Notes under the pieces: model-generated
The model's database searches: none
The model's input: only the letters and a program-made list of their open reading frames with translations
Told to the model about the DNA's origin: nothing
Made by a program: the position numbers and the translations under genes
Origin: Nonomuraea pusilla
GTDB lineage: Bacteria; Actinomycetota; Actinomycetes; Streptosporangiales; Streptosporangiaceae
NCBI RefSeq assembly: GCF_900109355.1
Contig: NZ_FOBF01000016.1
Location: forward strand, 155,898-219,897
Length of the DNA stretch: 64,000 nucleotides
Direction: 5' to 3'
Shown: positions 7,440 through 16,049 of the stretch, piece after piece
Layout: the number at the start of each line of letters is the position of its first letter
Position numbering within the stretch: the stretch's first letter is position 1

Positions 7440-9098
7440 GCACTGCCCGCCGACCAGCCCGCAGGCGCCCGGCTGCTCCGCGTCTCCCGTCGCGGTGAAC
7501 GTCACCTCGGCGGAGTCTCCCGTGGCCAGCGACGCCGACAGGTCGATGATCAGCAGGTCGCCGTCCTGCGTCCAGGTGCCGCCGCTGACGTTCTGCACCC
7601 GGCCCTCGACCGGAACCGACAGCGTGGGGTTCTCCAGCGTCTCGCGGGAGACGTTGGAGACGCGCAGCTTGGCGGTGTAGTCGGTGCCGCGCTGCCTGAC
7701 CGTCTGCCGGACGTTCACCGAGCCGCCGCTCGGCGCGGACTCGTTGGTCGCCGTCTGGGACGGCGTGGGCTGCTGCTCGCTGCCCACGGTCGGGACGACG
7801 CCGGTTCCGCCGTCGCCGAGCGGGGACGCGGTGTCGGTGGGCGCGTCGGACGCGGTGTCCTCGGCGGGAGACCGGGTCGGCGGCCTGGTGGGCCTGTGCG
7901 ACGTCGGCACCTTGGTCTTGCTGGGGGTGGGCGTGGGGCGGCGGGACGGGCGGACGCCGGAGGTGTTCGGCGCCGTGGGCGCCGTGGAGGGGGTGGCCCG
8001 GTCGTCGTCCTCGGTGGGCTCCTCGGTCGGCTCGTCCGTGGGCTCCTCGGCGGGCTCGGTCTCCTCGGCCGGGTCGGAGGCGCCGGTGGCGGGCCCGGCG
8101 GAGGTCGATACGGCGGTGCAGGCGCTGCCGGTGCACGCGCCCGCGTCGTCGGACGAGCTCAGGAGGTTGACGCCCATCACCGTGCCGCCGAGCACGACGA
8201 CGACCGCGGCGACGGACAGCAGCGCGAGCTTCCCCTTGCCGCCGCGGCCGCCGCCGGAGGGCGGGGCGCCGTCGTCGCGCCCGCGCGACTCCCTGCGGCG
8301 GCCACGGCCGCGGCGCGGCTCGGGCTCGTCCAGCGCGCCGTCGTCCTCGGACCAGCCGGAGGTGAGGAAGCCGGTCTCGGCCTCGGCCCATGCCGGGGTC
8401 GGGGCGGGCGTGGGAGGGTGCGCGGGCGTGCCGGCGACCTTGACGTCGCCGGGCTCGGGCGGCCCGCCGTAGACGGAGGTGGGGCCGGAGGGGCTGTCGA
8501 AGGCGGCCGTGCGTTCGGGGTCGCCGGACGGACCCGTGCCGAAGGCGGCCGTGCGTTCGGGGTCGCCGAAGGGAGCCGTGCCGAAGACCGCTGTGTGACC
8601 GGGGGCGCCGAAGGGAGCCCCGGGCTCGCCGAAGGGGGCCGGGCCCTGGGGGGCGGGGCCGGGGCTTCCGGGAGCGCTCCCCGGGCGGGCGGCGTCCCAG
8701 TCGGGCGGGATCGCGAACGCGCCCGTCGTCTCGAACGGCCCCGCCTGCGTGCCGAGCGGGTCGGGACGCAGCGGCGCGGAGCCGGGGCCGCCGGAGGGCG
8801 GCAGGCCCGTGGAGCCGCCGGAGGGCGGCAGGCCGGTCGGGCCGCCGGTGGGCGGGAGCCCGGTGCCGGCGTCGGTGGGCAGCGCGTAGGCCCCGGTCGT
8901 CTCGAACGGCTCGGACGGCTCGGACGGCGTCCGGCGCGGGTGGTCGTCGTCATGACGGGGCATCGGCGCCCACTGGCCCGTCACCGCGGGCTGGTCCGGA
9001 GGCGCCGGCCAGCCGGGCTGCTCGTCAGGACCCCAGAAAGCGCTGCCGCTCCCCCGTTCTTCCCCGTCGTCGGATCCACCTGTGCCGTGGCGGCCCAT
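7428..9098 (-). CDS. Proline/glycine-rich membrane protein with C-terminal CBM2-like domain
   Basis: 556 residues, no named family recognised with certainty. Residues 1 to about 270 are a low-complexity cytoplasmic region with repeats such as GLPPSGG, PFETTGA and DPERTAAF. A short Arg-rich stretch then precedes one hydrophobic helix (LLSVAAVVVVLGG) near residues 285-310. A Ser/Thr/Pro/Glu linker follows, then about 100 extracellular residues that look like a beta-sandwich of the cellulose-binding (CBM2-like) type, ending with two Cys (ACGLVGGQC). This suggests a wall-facing sensor or adhesin; the role is inference. Confidence 0.7.
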   Translation of the reverse strand: MGRHGTGGSDDGEERGSGSAFWGPDEQPGWPAPPDQPAVTGQWAPMPRHDDDHPRRTPSEPSEPFETTGAYALPTDAGTGLPPTGGPTGLPPSGGSTGLPPSGGPGSAPLRPDPLGTQAGPFETTGAFAIPPDWDAARPGSAPGSPGPAPQGPAPFGEPGAPFGAPGHTAVFGTAPFGDPERTAAFGTGPSGDPERTAAFDSPSGPTSVYGGPPEPGDVKVAGTPAHPPTPAPTPAWAEAETGFLTSGWSEDDGALDEPEPRRGRGRRRESRGRDDGAPPSGGGRGGKGKLALLSVAAVVVVLGGTVMGVNLLSSSDDAGACTGSACTAVSTSAGPATGASDPAEETEPAEEPTDEPTEEPTEDDDRATPSTAPTAPNTSGVRPSRRPTPTPSKTKVPTSHRPTRPPTRSPAEDTASDAPTDTASPLGDGGTGVVPTVGSEQQPTPSQTATNESAPSGGSVNVRQTVRQRGTDYTAKLRVSNVSRETLENPTLSVPVEGRVQNVSGGTWTQDGDLLIIDLSASLATGDSAEVTFTATGDAEQPGACGLVGGQCSVA

Positions 9099-9224
9099 GG
9101 CTGCCCTCTCTTCCGGTTACAGTGGCCGCCAATCTTCATAACACCTTCACTACGTCCTTGTCACAATAATCTCGGGAGTCACCACCACAAATCCCGAAAA
9201 ATGTGCATAAATTGGGACGAAGCG

Positions 9225-10205
9225 TCACCGAAAGTGATCCCAACCCCCGCGCTCCACCGCACGCCCGCCCACCACGACCCCTTGACCTGCGACGACGCGC
9301 CCCACCACGCGCCACTCCTCAGGAAGCTCCGCATCGGCCGGGAACGCCGCCGCGAGCGCGTGATCCTCGCCACCGGTGAGGATCCACTCCAGCGGATCGG
9401 CGCCCAGCTCCTCGGCGGCCAGCGCCACCGGCTCGGCCACCGCGAACGCCTCGGGATCGAGCTCCACGCGCACCCCGCTGGCCTCGGCGACGTGCCCGAC
9501 GTCCTGCACCAGGCCGTCGCTGACGTCCAGCATCGCGGTGGCGCCCAGCAGCGCCGCCGCCGGCCCCATCGCGTACGGCGGGCGCGGCCTGCGGTGCGCG
9601 GCCACCGCCTCCAGCAGCGGCGACCCCTCGGGCAGGCGCTCCGGCGCCAGGCCCGACCCCAGCAGCGCCAGCCCGGCCGCGGCGAACCCCAGCCGCCCCG
9701 CGACGGCCACCTTGTCCCCCGGCCGCGCCCCCGACCGGGTCACCGGTGCACGGCCGCCCAGGTCGCCCAGGGCGGTCACGCCGAGCACCACCAGGTCGCA
9801 CCGGGTGACGTCGCCGCCCACGACGCTGGCCCCGACCAGCGCGCACTCGTCGCGGAAGCCGTCGGTCAGCGCGTCGAGCCATTCGGCGGACAGGTCGGGG
9901 GGCATGCCCAGCCCGACCACGATGGACGTGGGCGTCGCGCCCATGGCCGCGACGTCGGCGAGGTTCTGCGCGGCGGCCTTGCGGCCCACGTCGTACCCGC
10001 TGGACCAATCGCGGCGGAAGTGCCTACCCTCGATGAGTAGATCCGTTGACACGACCACACGCCCGTCGGGGGCGGCCACCATGGCGGCGTCATCGCCGGG
10101 GCCGAGCAGAACTGTCGCGCCTTGGGGCAGACGTCCGGCTATACGACCAACCACACCGAATTCGCCGAGATCTCCGACTGTGATAGCACACCTCCTGACC
10201 CACAC
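9225..10205 (-). CDS. thiL: Thiamine-monophosphate kinase
   Basis: About 326 residues. ThiL phosphorylates thiamine phosphate to the active cofactor thiamine pyrophosphate. The N-terminal VGDLGEFG segment, GPGDDAA metal-binding motif, DVAAMGA and MLDVSDGL motifs are all present. The start is uncertain. Family homology begins at ITVGDLGEF; in-frame GTG (10203-10205) and ATG (10233-10235) lack an SD, whereas an ideal AGGAGG at 10191-10196 sits six bases before an in-frame ATC codon (10182-10184). The gene is divergent from the RAM-domain gene. Confidence 0.93.
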   Translation of the reverse strand: MWVRRCAITVGDLGEFGVVGRIAGRLPQGATVLLGPGDDAAMVAAPDGRVVVSTDLLIEGRHFRRDWSSGYDVGRKAAAQNLADVAAMGATPTSIVVGLGMPPDLSAEWLDALTDGFRDECALVGASVVGGDVTRCDLVVLGVTALGDLGGRAPVTRSGARPGDKVAVAGRLGFAAAGLALLGSGLAPERLPEGSPLLEAVAAHRRPRPPYAMGPAAALLGATAMLDVSDGLVQDVGHVAEASGVRVELDPEAFAVAEPVALAAEELGADPLEWILTGGEDHALAAAFPADAELPEEWRVVGRVVAGQGVVVGGRAVERGGWDHFR

Positions 10206-10252
10206 AGGGTACGGTGGCCCTTCGGCGTGATCCAATCGCCCGGGAGGACGTT

Positions 10253-10486
10253 ATGGTGCAGGCCTACATCCTTATTCAGACCGAGGTCGGGAAGGCCGCG
10301 GCCGTCGCCGGCGAGATCTCCGGGATTCCGGGGGTGACGCAGGCGGAGGACGTGACGGGACCCTACGACGTGATCGTCCGTGCGGAAGCGAACAACGTCG
10401 ACGAGCTGGGCAAGCTGGTCGTCGCGCAGATTCAGGCTGTGGAGGGGATCACGCGTACCCTTACGTGTCCCATCGTCCATATCTGA
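10253..10486 (+). CDS. Stand-alone Lrp/AsnC ligand-binding (RAM) domain protein
   Basis: 77 residues starting MVQAYILIQTEVGKA, with GGGAGG 5' of the ATG. The whole protein is the RAM (regulation of amino-acid metabolism) alpha/beta domain of Lrp-type regulators; the DNA-binding helix-turn-helix is absent. The conserved VTGPYDVIV segment near residues 36-44 is the dimer/effector core. Such proteins may bind amino acids or hetero-oligomerise with full-length Lrp regulators. The position beside thiL is common in actinobacteria, but its function is not established. Confidence 0.9.
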   Translation: MVQAYILIQTEVGKAAAVAGEISGIPGVTQAEDVTGPYDVIVRAEANNVDELGKLVVAQIQAVEGITRTLTCPIVHI

Positions 10487-10508
10487 AGCCTCAGAAGGTA
10501 GTCGTTCC

Positions 10509-10940
10509 ATGCGTGCCGTCGCCGCCCTGCTCGTCGTCCTCGCCGCCGCCGGATGCTCAGGCGCGGTGCGGGTCGACCCGCCTTCGCCGCAGGGCGAGGC
10601 GGCGGCGGCGTGCGGGAGGCTGGCCGGGCTGCTGCCCGCGACGCTCGACGGCGCCGCGCGCGGCACGTCCACTCCCGAGTCGCCGTACGTCGCGGTGTGG
10701 GGCGACGCCGAGATCGCGCTGCGCTGCGGCGTCCCGCGGCCGGCCAGGATGGCCCCCACCGACCAGCTCCAGGAGGTCGACGGGGTGGGCTGGTTCGCCG
10801 ACCCCGAGCGCCCCGCCCTGTTCACCGCCGTGGCCGACCCCCTGTACGTGGAGGTCACGATCGGGGGCGGGCACGCCGCGCCCGCCGTGCTCGCCGACCT
10901 GTCGGGCCCGATCGGCCAGGTCTCACCGAAGACCGGGTGA
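10509..10940 (+). CDS. DUF3515 family lipoprotein
   Basis: 143 residues. A short signal peptide (MRAVAALLVVLAAAGC) ends in a lipobox with the lipidated Cys at residue 16. The remainder is the DUF3515 domain with two further cysteines (AAACGRL and LRCGVPRP) that could form a disulfide. The family is actinobacterial and of unknown function. It follows the RAM-domain gene by 22 bp and is probably cotranscribed. Its last 18 bases overlap the end of the convergent ddl gene. Confidence 0.88.
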   Translation: MRAVAALLVVLAAAGCSGAVRVDPPSPQGEAAAACGRLAGLLPATLDGAARGTSTPESPYVAVWGDAEIALRCGVPRPARMAPTDQLQEVDGVGWFADPERPALFTAVADPLYVEVTIGGGHAAPAVLADLSGPIGQVSPKTG

Positions 10941-12017
10941 CTTGGCCAGCGCGAGCTGGATGAGCCGGTCGACCAGCTCCGGGTACGACAGCCCGGAGGC
11001 GGCCCACAGCTGCGGCGCGACCGACAGCGACGTGAAGCCCGGCATCGTGTTGATCTCGTTGAGGATCAGCCGCCCCTCGGGCGTGTAGAAGAAGTCGACC
11101 CGCGACAGCCCCTCGCAGTCGAGCGCGTCGAACGCGCGCACCGCCATCGCCCGCAGCTCCTCGGCCGTCTCGGCCGGAATGTCCGCGGGCACCGTCAGCG
11201 ACATCTGGTCGGGGTAGTACTTGGCCTCGAAGTCGAAGAACTCCTGGCCGCCCTCGACCCTGACCTCTCCGGCCAGCGACGCGGCGGCCGGCTCGTCGCC
11301 GGGCGACTCCAGCACCGCGCACTCGATCTCGCGCCCGGTGATCGCCTCCTCGATGAGCACCTTCGGGTCGTGCTGCCTGGCGAACTCCACGGCCGCCTCC
11401 AGCTGGGCCCGGTCGTGCGCCTTGGAGATGCCCTGGGACGAGCCCGCCCTGGCCGGCTTGACGAACAGCGGGTAGCCGAGCTCCTCGGCCTCCTTCAGCA
11501 CGCGCTCGCGGTCGAGCCGCCAGTCGCGGTCGCGTACGACGACGTGGCGGCCGACAGGCAGCCCCGCCGCCGCCATCACGGTCTTCATGTACGCCTTGTC
11601 CATGCCGACGGCGCTGGCCAGCACGCCGGAGCCGACGTAGCGCACCCCGGCCATCTCCAGCAGGCCCTGGATCGTGCCGTCCTCGGCGAACGGGCCGTGC
11701 ATCACGGGGAACACGACGTCCACGGCGCCCAGCTCGACCGGGATGCTGCCCGGGTCGTAGGCCACGAGGGGGCCGCCGCCGGCGGGCAGCGCGAGGGCCG
11801 CCCCGCTCGTGTCGACGACCGGCAGCTCGCCGGACTCGATGGCGAACCGCTGGTCGGACGCGGCCAGCACCCACCTGCCGTCCTGGGCGATCCCGATGGG
11901 GACCACCTCGTACTTGCTCCTGTCGATCGCCTCCAGCACGCTGCCCGCGCCCATCAGGGACACGGCGTGCTCGGAATTGCGACCTCCGAAAACGACGGCG
12001 ACGCGTGGCTTGCTCAT
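10923..12017 (-). CDS. ddl: D-alanine--D-alanine ligase
   Basis: 364 residues beginning MSKPRVAVVFGGRNSEH, a typical Ddl N-terminus. The enzyme joins two D-Ala using ATP for peptidoglycan precursors in the cytoplasm. The ATP-grasp fold is supported by FVKPARAGSSQGISK (nucleotide-binding lysine and loop), the acidic metal ligands around RVDFFY and the ILNEINTMPGF motif near the C-terminus. Long in-frame extensions upstream of 12017 were rejected because homology starts here. gpsA lies 62 bp upstream, the usual neighbour. Confidence 0.96.
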   Translation of the reverse strand: MSKPRVAVVFGGRNSEHAVSLMGAGSVLEAIDRSKYEVVPIGIAQDGRWVLAASDQRFAIESGELPVVDTSGAALALPAGGGPLVAYDPGSIPVELGAVDVVFPVMHGPFAEDGTIQGLLEMAGVRYVGSGVLASAVGMDKAYMKTVMAAAGLPVGRHVVVRDRDWRLDRERVLKEAEELGYPLFVKPARAGSSQGISKAHDRAQLEAAVEFARQHDPKVLIEEAITGREIECAVLESPGDEPAAASLAGEVRVEGGQEFFDFEAKYYPDQMSLTVPADIPAETAEELRAMAVRAFDALDCEGLSRVDFFYTPEGRLILNEINTMPGFTSLSVAPQLWAASGLSYPELVDRLIQLALAKSPGLR

Positions 12018-12079
12018 GACGTCCGAATCTACCGGCCTGTCCCCTGGACAGCGAGCCGGCCACGCAGGTGACGCGCCGC

Positions 12080-13090
12080 TCACAGGCCGTACCGCTCGGG
12101 TTTGGGCGAGCGGGACATGAGCAGCATGGCCGCCTCCGCCGGTGACATGCCGTCGTGGACGACCCCGACGACCACCTCGGTGATCGGCATCTCGACGTCG
12201 TGCTTGCGCGCCAGTTCGAGCACCGACTCGCAGGACTTCACGCCCTCCGCGGTCTGCTTGGTGGCGGCCACGACCTCTTCCAGCGTCATGCCGCGCCCCA
12301 GGTTCTCGCCGAACGTGCGGTTGCGCGACAGCGGCGAGGTGCAGGTGGCGACCAGGTCGCCCATGCCGGCCAGGCCGGCGAACGTGTGCGGGTCGGCGCC
12401 GAGCGCCGCGCCCAGGCGGCTGATCTCGGCCAGGCCGCGGGTGATGAGCATGGCGCTGACGTTGTCGCCCATGCCCATGCCGGCCGACACGCCCACGGCG
12501 AGCGCGATCACGTTCTTGACCGCGCCGCCCAGCTCGACGCCCACGACGTCGGGGTTGGTGTACGGGCGGAACCACGGCGGCAGGTGGCACAGGGCCTGCA
12601 GCCGCTCGGCCACGGCCTCGTCGGTGCAGGCGACGACGGTGGCGGCGGGCTGGCGCTGGGCGATCTCCTTGGCCAGGTTCGGCCCCGAGACGACGGCCAC
12701 CCGCTCCTCGGGCACCCCGGCCACCTCGCGGATCACCTCGCTCATCCGCTTGGTGGTGCCGAGTTCGATGCCCTTCATCAGGCTGACCAGCACCGCGTCC
12801 GGCGGGATGTGCTCACGCCAGGCGACCAGATTGGGACGCAGCATCTGGGACGGCACCGCGAGCACCACGAACTCGGCGCCGTCGAGCGCCCGCGCCGGGT
12901 CGGTGGTGGCGCGCAGCGTCGGCGGCAGCGGGATGCCGGGCAGGTAGTCGGGGTTGACGTGGTCGCGGTCGATCGCCTCGACCAGCTCGGGCCTGCGCCC
13001 CCACAGCGTGACCCGGTGCCCCGCCTCGGCGAGGAGCATGGCGAAGGTGGTGCCCCACGAGCCCGTGCCGAACACCGCCACTGTCGTCAT
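12080..13090 (-). CDS. gpsA: NAD(P)H-dependent glycerol-3-phosphate dehydrogenase
   Basis: 336 residues. GpsA reduces dihydroxyacetone phosphate to sn-glycerol-3-phosphate for phospholipid synthesis. The Rossmann motif GTGSWG is at residues 8-13, the catalytic-lysine segment GGAVKNVIALAVG lies mid-protein, and GLAGMGDLVATC precedes the C-terminal helical domain. It is followed by ddl and lies 4 bp from the acyltransferase gene upstream, so glycerol-3-phosphate production and acylation are probably coexpressed. Confidence 0.97.
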   Translation of the reverse strand: MTTVAVFGTGSWGTTFAMLLAEAGHRVTLWGRRPELVEAIDRDHVNPDYLPGIPLPPTLRATTDPARALDGAEFVVLAVPSQMLRPNLVAWREHIPPDAVLVSLMKGIELGTTKRMSEVIREVAGVPEERVAVVSGPNLAKEIAQRQPAATVVACTDEAVAERLQALCHLPPWFRPYTNPDVVGVELGGAVKNVIALAVGVSAGMGMGDNVSAMLITRGLAEISRLGAALGADPHTFAGLAGMGDLVATCTSPLSRNRTFGENLGRGMTLEEVVAATKQTAEGVKSCESVLELARKHDVEMPITEVVVGVVHDGMSPAEAAMLLMSRSPKPERYGL

Positions 13091-13094
13091 GACG

Positions 13095-13805
13095 TCACCG
13101 CCCGGCGGGGTCGAAGGGGGTTTCCGGCGCCTTTTCGCCGCGCAGCTCGGCGAGCTGCGCGGTGAGGGCCGCCATGATGTCGGCGGTGGCCTCGCGCAGC
13201 ACGCCGGCGCGCAGCGGCTGCCCGTCGTACTTCGACAGGTCCACGGGCGGGCCGACGATCACGCGGAAGGTCTTGCGCGGGAACAGCCGCGGCTTCTTCT
13301 CCCCGTACGGCAGCAGCTCGTGCGCCCCCCAGTGGGCCACCGGGATCACCGGGGCGCCGCTCTCCAGCGCCAGCCTGGCCACGCCGGTCTTGCCCACCAT
13401 GGGCCACAGCTCGGGGTCGCGGGTGCAGGTGCCCTCGGGGTAGAAGAGGATCGCGCCGCCGTCGGCCAGCCGGCGGGCCGACTCCGCGAGGGACCTGGCC
13501 GCCTCGCTGCTGCCCCTGGCCACCGGGATGGCGAGCAGCCCCCGTACGGCCCGGCCGAGGAGCGGCACCTTGAACAGGGCGGACTTGGCGAGGATCACCG
13601 GCCAGCGGCCGTTGTTGTAGAGGAAGTGCGCGAGCAGCACGGGGTCGGCCCACGACAGGTGGTTGGCGGCGATGATGAGCCCGCCCGTGCGCGGGAGGCG
13701 GTCTCCGTGCCGCCAGTCCTTCTTGACCAGGAGCCAGGACAGAGGTTTCACGATCACGACTGCCAGGGTTTCCCAGAAACGCGATGGTCTCGTGGGGCGG
13801 CTCAT
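13095..13805 (-). CDS. 1-acyl-sn-glycerol-3-phosphate acyltransferase (PlsC family)
   Basis: 236 residues from ATG 13803-13805. The acyltransferase HX4D motif is NHLSWAD (H49, D54) and the glycerophosphate-binding motif is YPEGTCT at 122-128, close to the consensus F/Y-P-E-G-T-R. An N-terminal hydrophobic segment (TLAVVIVKPLSWLLV) likely associates with the membrane. It sits 4 bp upstream of gpsA, consistent with lysophosphatidate acylation in the same pathway. Some PlsC homologues acylate other lipids, so the exact acceptor is not certain. Confidence 0.9.
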   Translation of the reverse strand: MSRPTRPSRFWETLAVVIVKPLSWLLVKKDWRHGDRLPRTGGLIIAANHLSWADPVLLAHFLYNNGRWPVILAKSALFKVPLLGRAVRGLLAIPVARGSSEAARSLAESARRLADGGAILFYPEGTCTRDPELWPMVGKTGVARLALESGAPVIPVAHWGAHELLPYGEKKPRLFPRKTFRVIVGPPVDLSKYDGQPLRAGVLREATADIMAALTAQLAELRGEKAPETPFDPAGR

Positions 13806-13872
13806 GGTCTCCTCCAACACGTCGGGATGCGCACCAAGTCTCCCGGTTGGCCGTGGGAGATGTCGAGGCGCG

Positions 13873-14520
13873 ATGCTTAAGCCTATGAGCATCCGCTGGT
13901 CACTGGTCATCCCGGTGAAGACGCTGATCGCCGCGAAGACCCGCATGGCCGCCGCCGCGGGACCGTACCGTACGAGGCTGGCCGTGGCCGTGGCCTGCGA
14001 CACCGTGGCGGCGGCGCTCGCCTGCCCGCCGGTGGCCCGCGTGATCGTCGTGACCGCCGACCCCGCCGCCGCGGGACCGCTCGCGGCGCTGGGCGCCGAC
14101 GTGGTGCCCGACCCCGACAGGGGGCTGAACACGGCGCTGCGCACCGGCGCCGCCCACGCCGCCCGGGTGGCCCCGGACGACGCCGTGGGCGCCCTGCAGG
14201 CGGACCTGCCCGCCCTGCGCCCCGCCGAGCTGGCCGCGGCGCTGGAGGCGGCGGCGGAGTTCGACCAGGCGTTCGTGCCCGACGCGCTCGACGTCGGCAC
14301 CACCTTCTACGGCGTGCGCCCCGAACGCCCGTTCATGCCGGGGTTCGGCGGGGAGTCGCGGGCCAGGCACCTGGCGGCGGGGGCGAAGGAGCTGTGCCTG
14401 CCGGGCCTCGACTCCCTCAGGCGCGACGTGGACACCCCCGACGACCTGCGCGCCGCCATGGCGCTCGGCCTGGGCGCGCACACGGCCGCGGTCGTCAGGG
14501 AGTTGTGGCCGCCCGCATGA
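13873..14520 (+). CDS. cofC: 2-phospho-L-lactate / phosphoenolpyruvate guanylyltransferase (F420 synthesis)
   Basis: 215 residues; ATG at 13873 has CGAGGCG upstream, and a second ATG at 13885 gives the more usual family start MSIRWSLVIPVK. CofC/FbiD activates a three-carbon acid with GTP, the first committed step towards coenzyme F420. The nucleotidyltransferase fold shows IPVKTLIAAKTR near the N-terminus and ALQADLPALRPAEL mid-protein, with DVDTPDDL at the end. It is divergent from the plsC-like gene, and its 3' end overlaps the convergent MFS gene by 26 bases. Confidence 0.93.
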   Translation: MLKPMSIRWSLVIPVKTLIAAKTRMAAAAGPYRTRLAVAVACDTVAAALACPPVARVIVVTADPAAAGPLAALGADVVPDPDRGLNTALRTGAAHAARVAPDDAVGALQADLPALRPAELAAALEAAAEFDQAFVPDALDVGTTFYGVRPERPFMPGFGGESRARHLAAGAKELCLPGLDSLRRDVDTPDDLRAAMALGLGAHTAAVVRELWPPA

Positions 14521-15709
14521 CGACGCGCGGCGCGGCCACCACGGCCAGGTGCGCCAGCCCGAGCAGCATGAGACCCGCGGCGAAGGCCGCGTAACCGCCG
14601 AGCCACTCCGCCAGGGCGCCGCCGAGCAGCCCGCCCAGCGGCATCGCGCCCCACATGAGGAAGCGCATGCTCGCGTTGACCCGTCCGAGCAGCGGCGCGG
14701 GCGTCACCCGCTGGCGGTGGCTCACCTGCGTGATGCCGAACACGGAGCTCGCCACGCCGAACAGCGACACCGACACCGGGTAGAGCAGCAGCCGCCAGCC
14801 CGGCCCCGTGGCCAGGGCGGGCAGCAGGGCAGCGGTCGCGACGACGGCCGCGCCGTAGAGCGCGCGGCCCGTGCCGAACCGCGCGGTCACCCTGGCCGTC
14901 ACCGCCGCGCCGACCACCGCTCCCACCGCGGCCCCCGACAGCAGCAGGCCGTACCGGGCGGCGCCGACCTTGAGCTCCTCGACGAGGTAGAGGACGAGCC
15001 CGACCGACAGCACGCCGTTGCCCGCCATCACCGTCGCCCCGGTGACCGCGACCCTGCGCAGCACCGGCTCCCCCGCCACGAACCTGATGCCCTCGGCGAC
15101 CTCCGCGCGCCAGCCCCTCCCCTGCGCCGCGCGGGGACGCGCGACGTCCTCCTCGGCTCGCACGCCTGACAGCAGCAGCGCCGACAGCAGGTAGCTGACC
15201 GCGTCGGCCAGCAGCGCGACGGGCGCGGTCAGCACGCCCGTCAGCCAGCCGCCCGCGCCCGGCCCGACCAGCACGGACGTGCTCCTCGTGACCTCCAGGA
15301 CGCCGTTGCCGCGTTCGAGCCGGTCCGCCGGGACGACGGCGGGCAGCAGGCTCATGTGGGCGATGTCGAAGAACACCGCGCCGAGGCCGAGGATCAGGGC
15401 GACGGCGTACAGGTGGGGCATGGTGAGCACGTCCAGCCAGGCGGCGACCGGGACGGTCAGCAGCGCGACGCCGCGCACCGCGTCGGACCAGACGAGGATC
15501 GGGCGGCGGCGCACCCGGTCCACCCAGACCCCGGCCGGCAGTCCGACCAGCAGGAACGCCACCATCTGCGCCGCCGACAGCAGGCCCAGCTCGAACGCGC
15601 CCGCGTCGAGCCCGAGCGCGGCGGCCAGCGGCAGGGCCACCACCGTGATCTGCGTGCCCATCTGCGTGATGCCGTTCGCCCAGGCGAACCGGAGGAAGTC
15701 GGATCCCAC
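14495..15709 (-). CDS. Major facilitator superfamily transporter
   Basis: 404 residues from a GTG at 15707-15709, chosen because GGGAGGA precedes it and the upstream frame is low-complexity. The hydrophobicity pattern gives about 12 membrane helices. The VGLPAGVWVDRVRRRPILVWSD segment in the loop between helices 2 and 3 resembles the MFS signature (G-x-x-x-D-R-x-x-R-R). It resembles the actinobacterial MFS_3/enterobactin-exporter-like subgroup often annotated as macrolide or drug efflux, but the substrate cannot be inferred. Confidence 0.85.
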   Translation of the reverse strand: MGSDFLRFAWANGITQMGTQITVVALPLAAALGLDAGAFELGLLSAAQMVAFLLVGLPAGVWVDRVRRRPILVWSDAVRGVALLTVPVAAWLDVLTMPHLYAVALILGLGAVFFDIAHMSLLPAVVPADRLERGNGVLEVTRSTSVLVGPGAGGWLTGVLTAPVALLADAVSYLLSALLLSGVRAEEDVARPRAAQGRGWRAEVAEGIRFVAGEPVLRRVAVTGATVMAGNGVLSVGLVLYLVEELKVGAARYGLLLSGAAVGAVVGAAVTARVTARFGTGRALYGAAVVATAALLPALATGPGWRLLLYPVSVSLFGVASSVFGITQVSHRQRVTPAPLLGRVNASMRFLMWGAMPLGGLLGGALAEWLGGYAAFAAGLMLLGLAHLAVVAAPRVVMRAATTP

Positions 15710-15764
15710 CCGGGGATCCTCCCGGTCTCGCGGCCCGTGCGGCAAACGGATTACGCTGGTCGGC

Positions 15765-15971
15765 GTGCAGGCGACCGTACGCAGCTTCGACCAGGCGACC
15801 CGTTCGGGCACGGTCTTCCTCGACGACGGGACCGTCCTCGCGTTCGGCGCGGCGGCGTTCGACGCGGGCCCGCTGCGGCTGCTGCGCAGCGGCCAGCGGG
15901 TGAACCTGGCCGTCTCGGAAGGCGAGATCACCTACGTGACGCTCTCCACCTTCCCGCTCCCCGGATCCTGA
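15765..15971 (+). CDS. Small cold-shock-fold-like protein
   Basis: 68 residues from GTG 15765. The pattern GTVFLDDGTVLAFG near the N-terminus and RSGQRVNLAV towards the end resembles a CspA-type OB fold, but the aromatic RNP1 motif (KGFGFI) is missing, so RNA binding is doubtful. It is divergent from the MFS gene, with 55 bp between starts. Similar small proteins occur beside cofC and hup in other actinobacteria. Function unknown. Confidence 0.7.
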   Translation: MQATVRSFDQATRSGTVFLDDGTVLAFGAAAFDAGPLRLLRSGQRVNLAVSEGEITYVTLSTFPLPGS

Positions 15972-16006
15972 GGCCCCCGCGTCGCACGCGGCGAGCGGAA
16001 ACAGGA

Positions 16007-16032
16007 ACGCCCGGGCCGTCCGGCCCGGGCGT
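16007..16032 (-). terminator. Terminator of hup
   Basis: A perfect stem ACGCCCGGGCC/GGCCCGGGCGT with a short G-T-C-C loop lies about 20 bp beyond the hup stop. On the minus strand it is followed by TCCTGTTTCC. The same hairpin also lies 36 bp after the stop of the convergent small plus-strand gene, so it may serve both. Confidence 0.8.
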
Positions 16033-16049
16033 CACACGTTCCCCTGGGA

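Noticed and set aside
13873..15709. cofC and the MFS transporter as one F420-related unit
   Set aside because: They are convergent, overlapping only at their 3' ends, with no functional link visible.
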